Positions 14,999 through 15,004 of a stretch of DNA of 15,004 bases are shown here, piece by piece; within the stretch, counting starts at the first letter, position 1; each line of letters begins with the position of its first letter. The translations under genes and the position numbers were made by a program. Below the pieces are notes generated by a model. It did no database searches and was not told where the DNA came from. It saw nothing but the letters and a program-made list of their open reading frames with translations. The DNA is from an uncultured Muribaculaceae bacterium (GTDB taxonomy: Bacteria; Bacteroidota; Bacteroidia; Bacteroidales; Muribaculaceae). The stretch is taken from positions 1 to 15,004 of the forward strand of contig CAJUMI010000063.1 in the NCBI GenBank assembly GCA_910587545.1. Reading direction: 5' to 3'.

Positions 14999-15004
14999 TG
15001 TAAA

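Overview
The window is a compact, mostly minus-strand stretch of housekeeping DNA from a Bacteroidota genome, most likely order Bacteroidales. The protein families point there: a DUF4494 protein, the GyrB-like second type IIA topoisomerase subunit next to coaD and an S41 protease, and an ilvB-ilvN-acyl-ACP thioesterase-ilvC order like that of Bacteroides. The promoters agree, because TTG-N19-TAnnTTTG boxes, the Bacteroidota primary sigma consensus, sit upstream of several genes. The rather GC-rich coding sequence would suit a Muribaculaceae-like member, but that family-level guess is weak.

Left part (1-3926): transketolase (tkt), with a clear intrinsic terminator, follows a FucP-like MFS sugar transporter. 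The two are separated by a hairpin region and tkt probably has its own promoter. Next (3927-5140) comes a two-gene operon, a DUF4494 protein and the PLP-binding YggS-family protein, with overlapping stop and start codons and a textbook promoter.

Middle (5140-9882): parE-coaD-S41 protease form one minus-strand operon driven from a consensus promoter at about 9823-9852. coaD starts inside parE. Immediately after the protease lies a broken DUF695 gene, with an in-frame TGA and a frameshift. A lone plus-strand family 2 glycosyltransferase diverges from parE.

Right part (10829-14951): the branched-chain amino acid operon ilvB-ilvN-acyl-ACP thioesterase-ilvC is transcribed leftward and meets the glycosyltransferase tail to tail, with 4 bp between stop codons. 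Acetolactate synthase (both subunits) and ketol-acid reductoisomerase supply two consecutive steps of valine, leucine and isoleucine synthesis. The embedded thioesterase suggests a link to acyl-chain supply.

I see no mobile element, CRISPR array, RNA gene or obvious new multi-gene system. The points most worth a second look are the DUF695 pseudogene, the loss of the usual acidic residues in the FucP-like transporter, the thioesterase inside the ilv operon, and several RNA hairpins and promoter placements.
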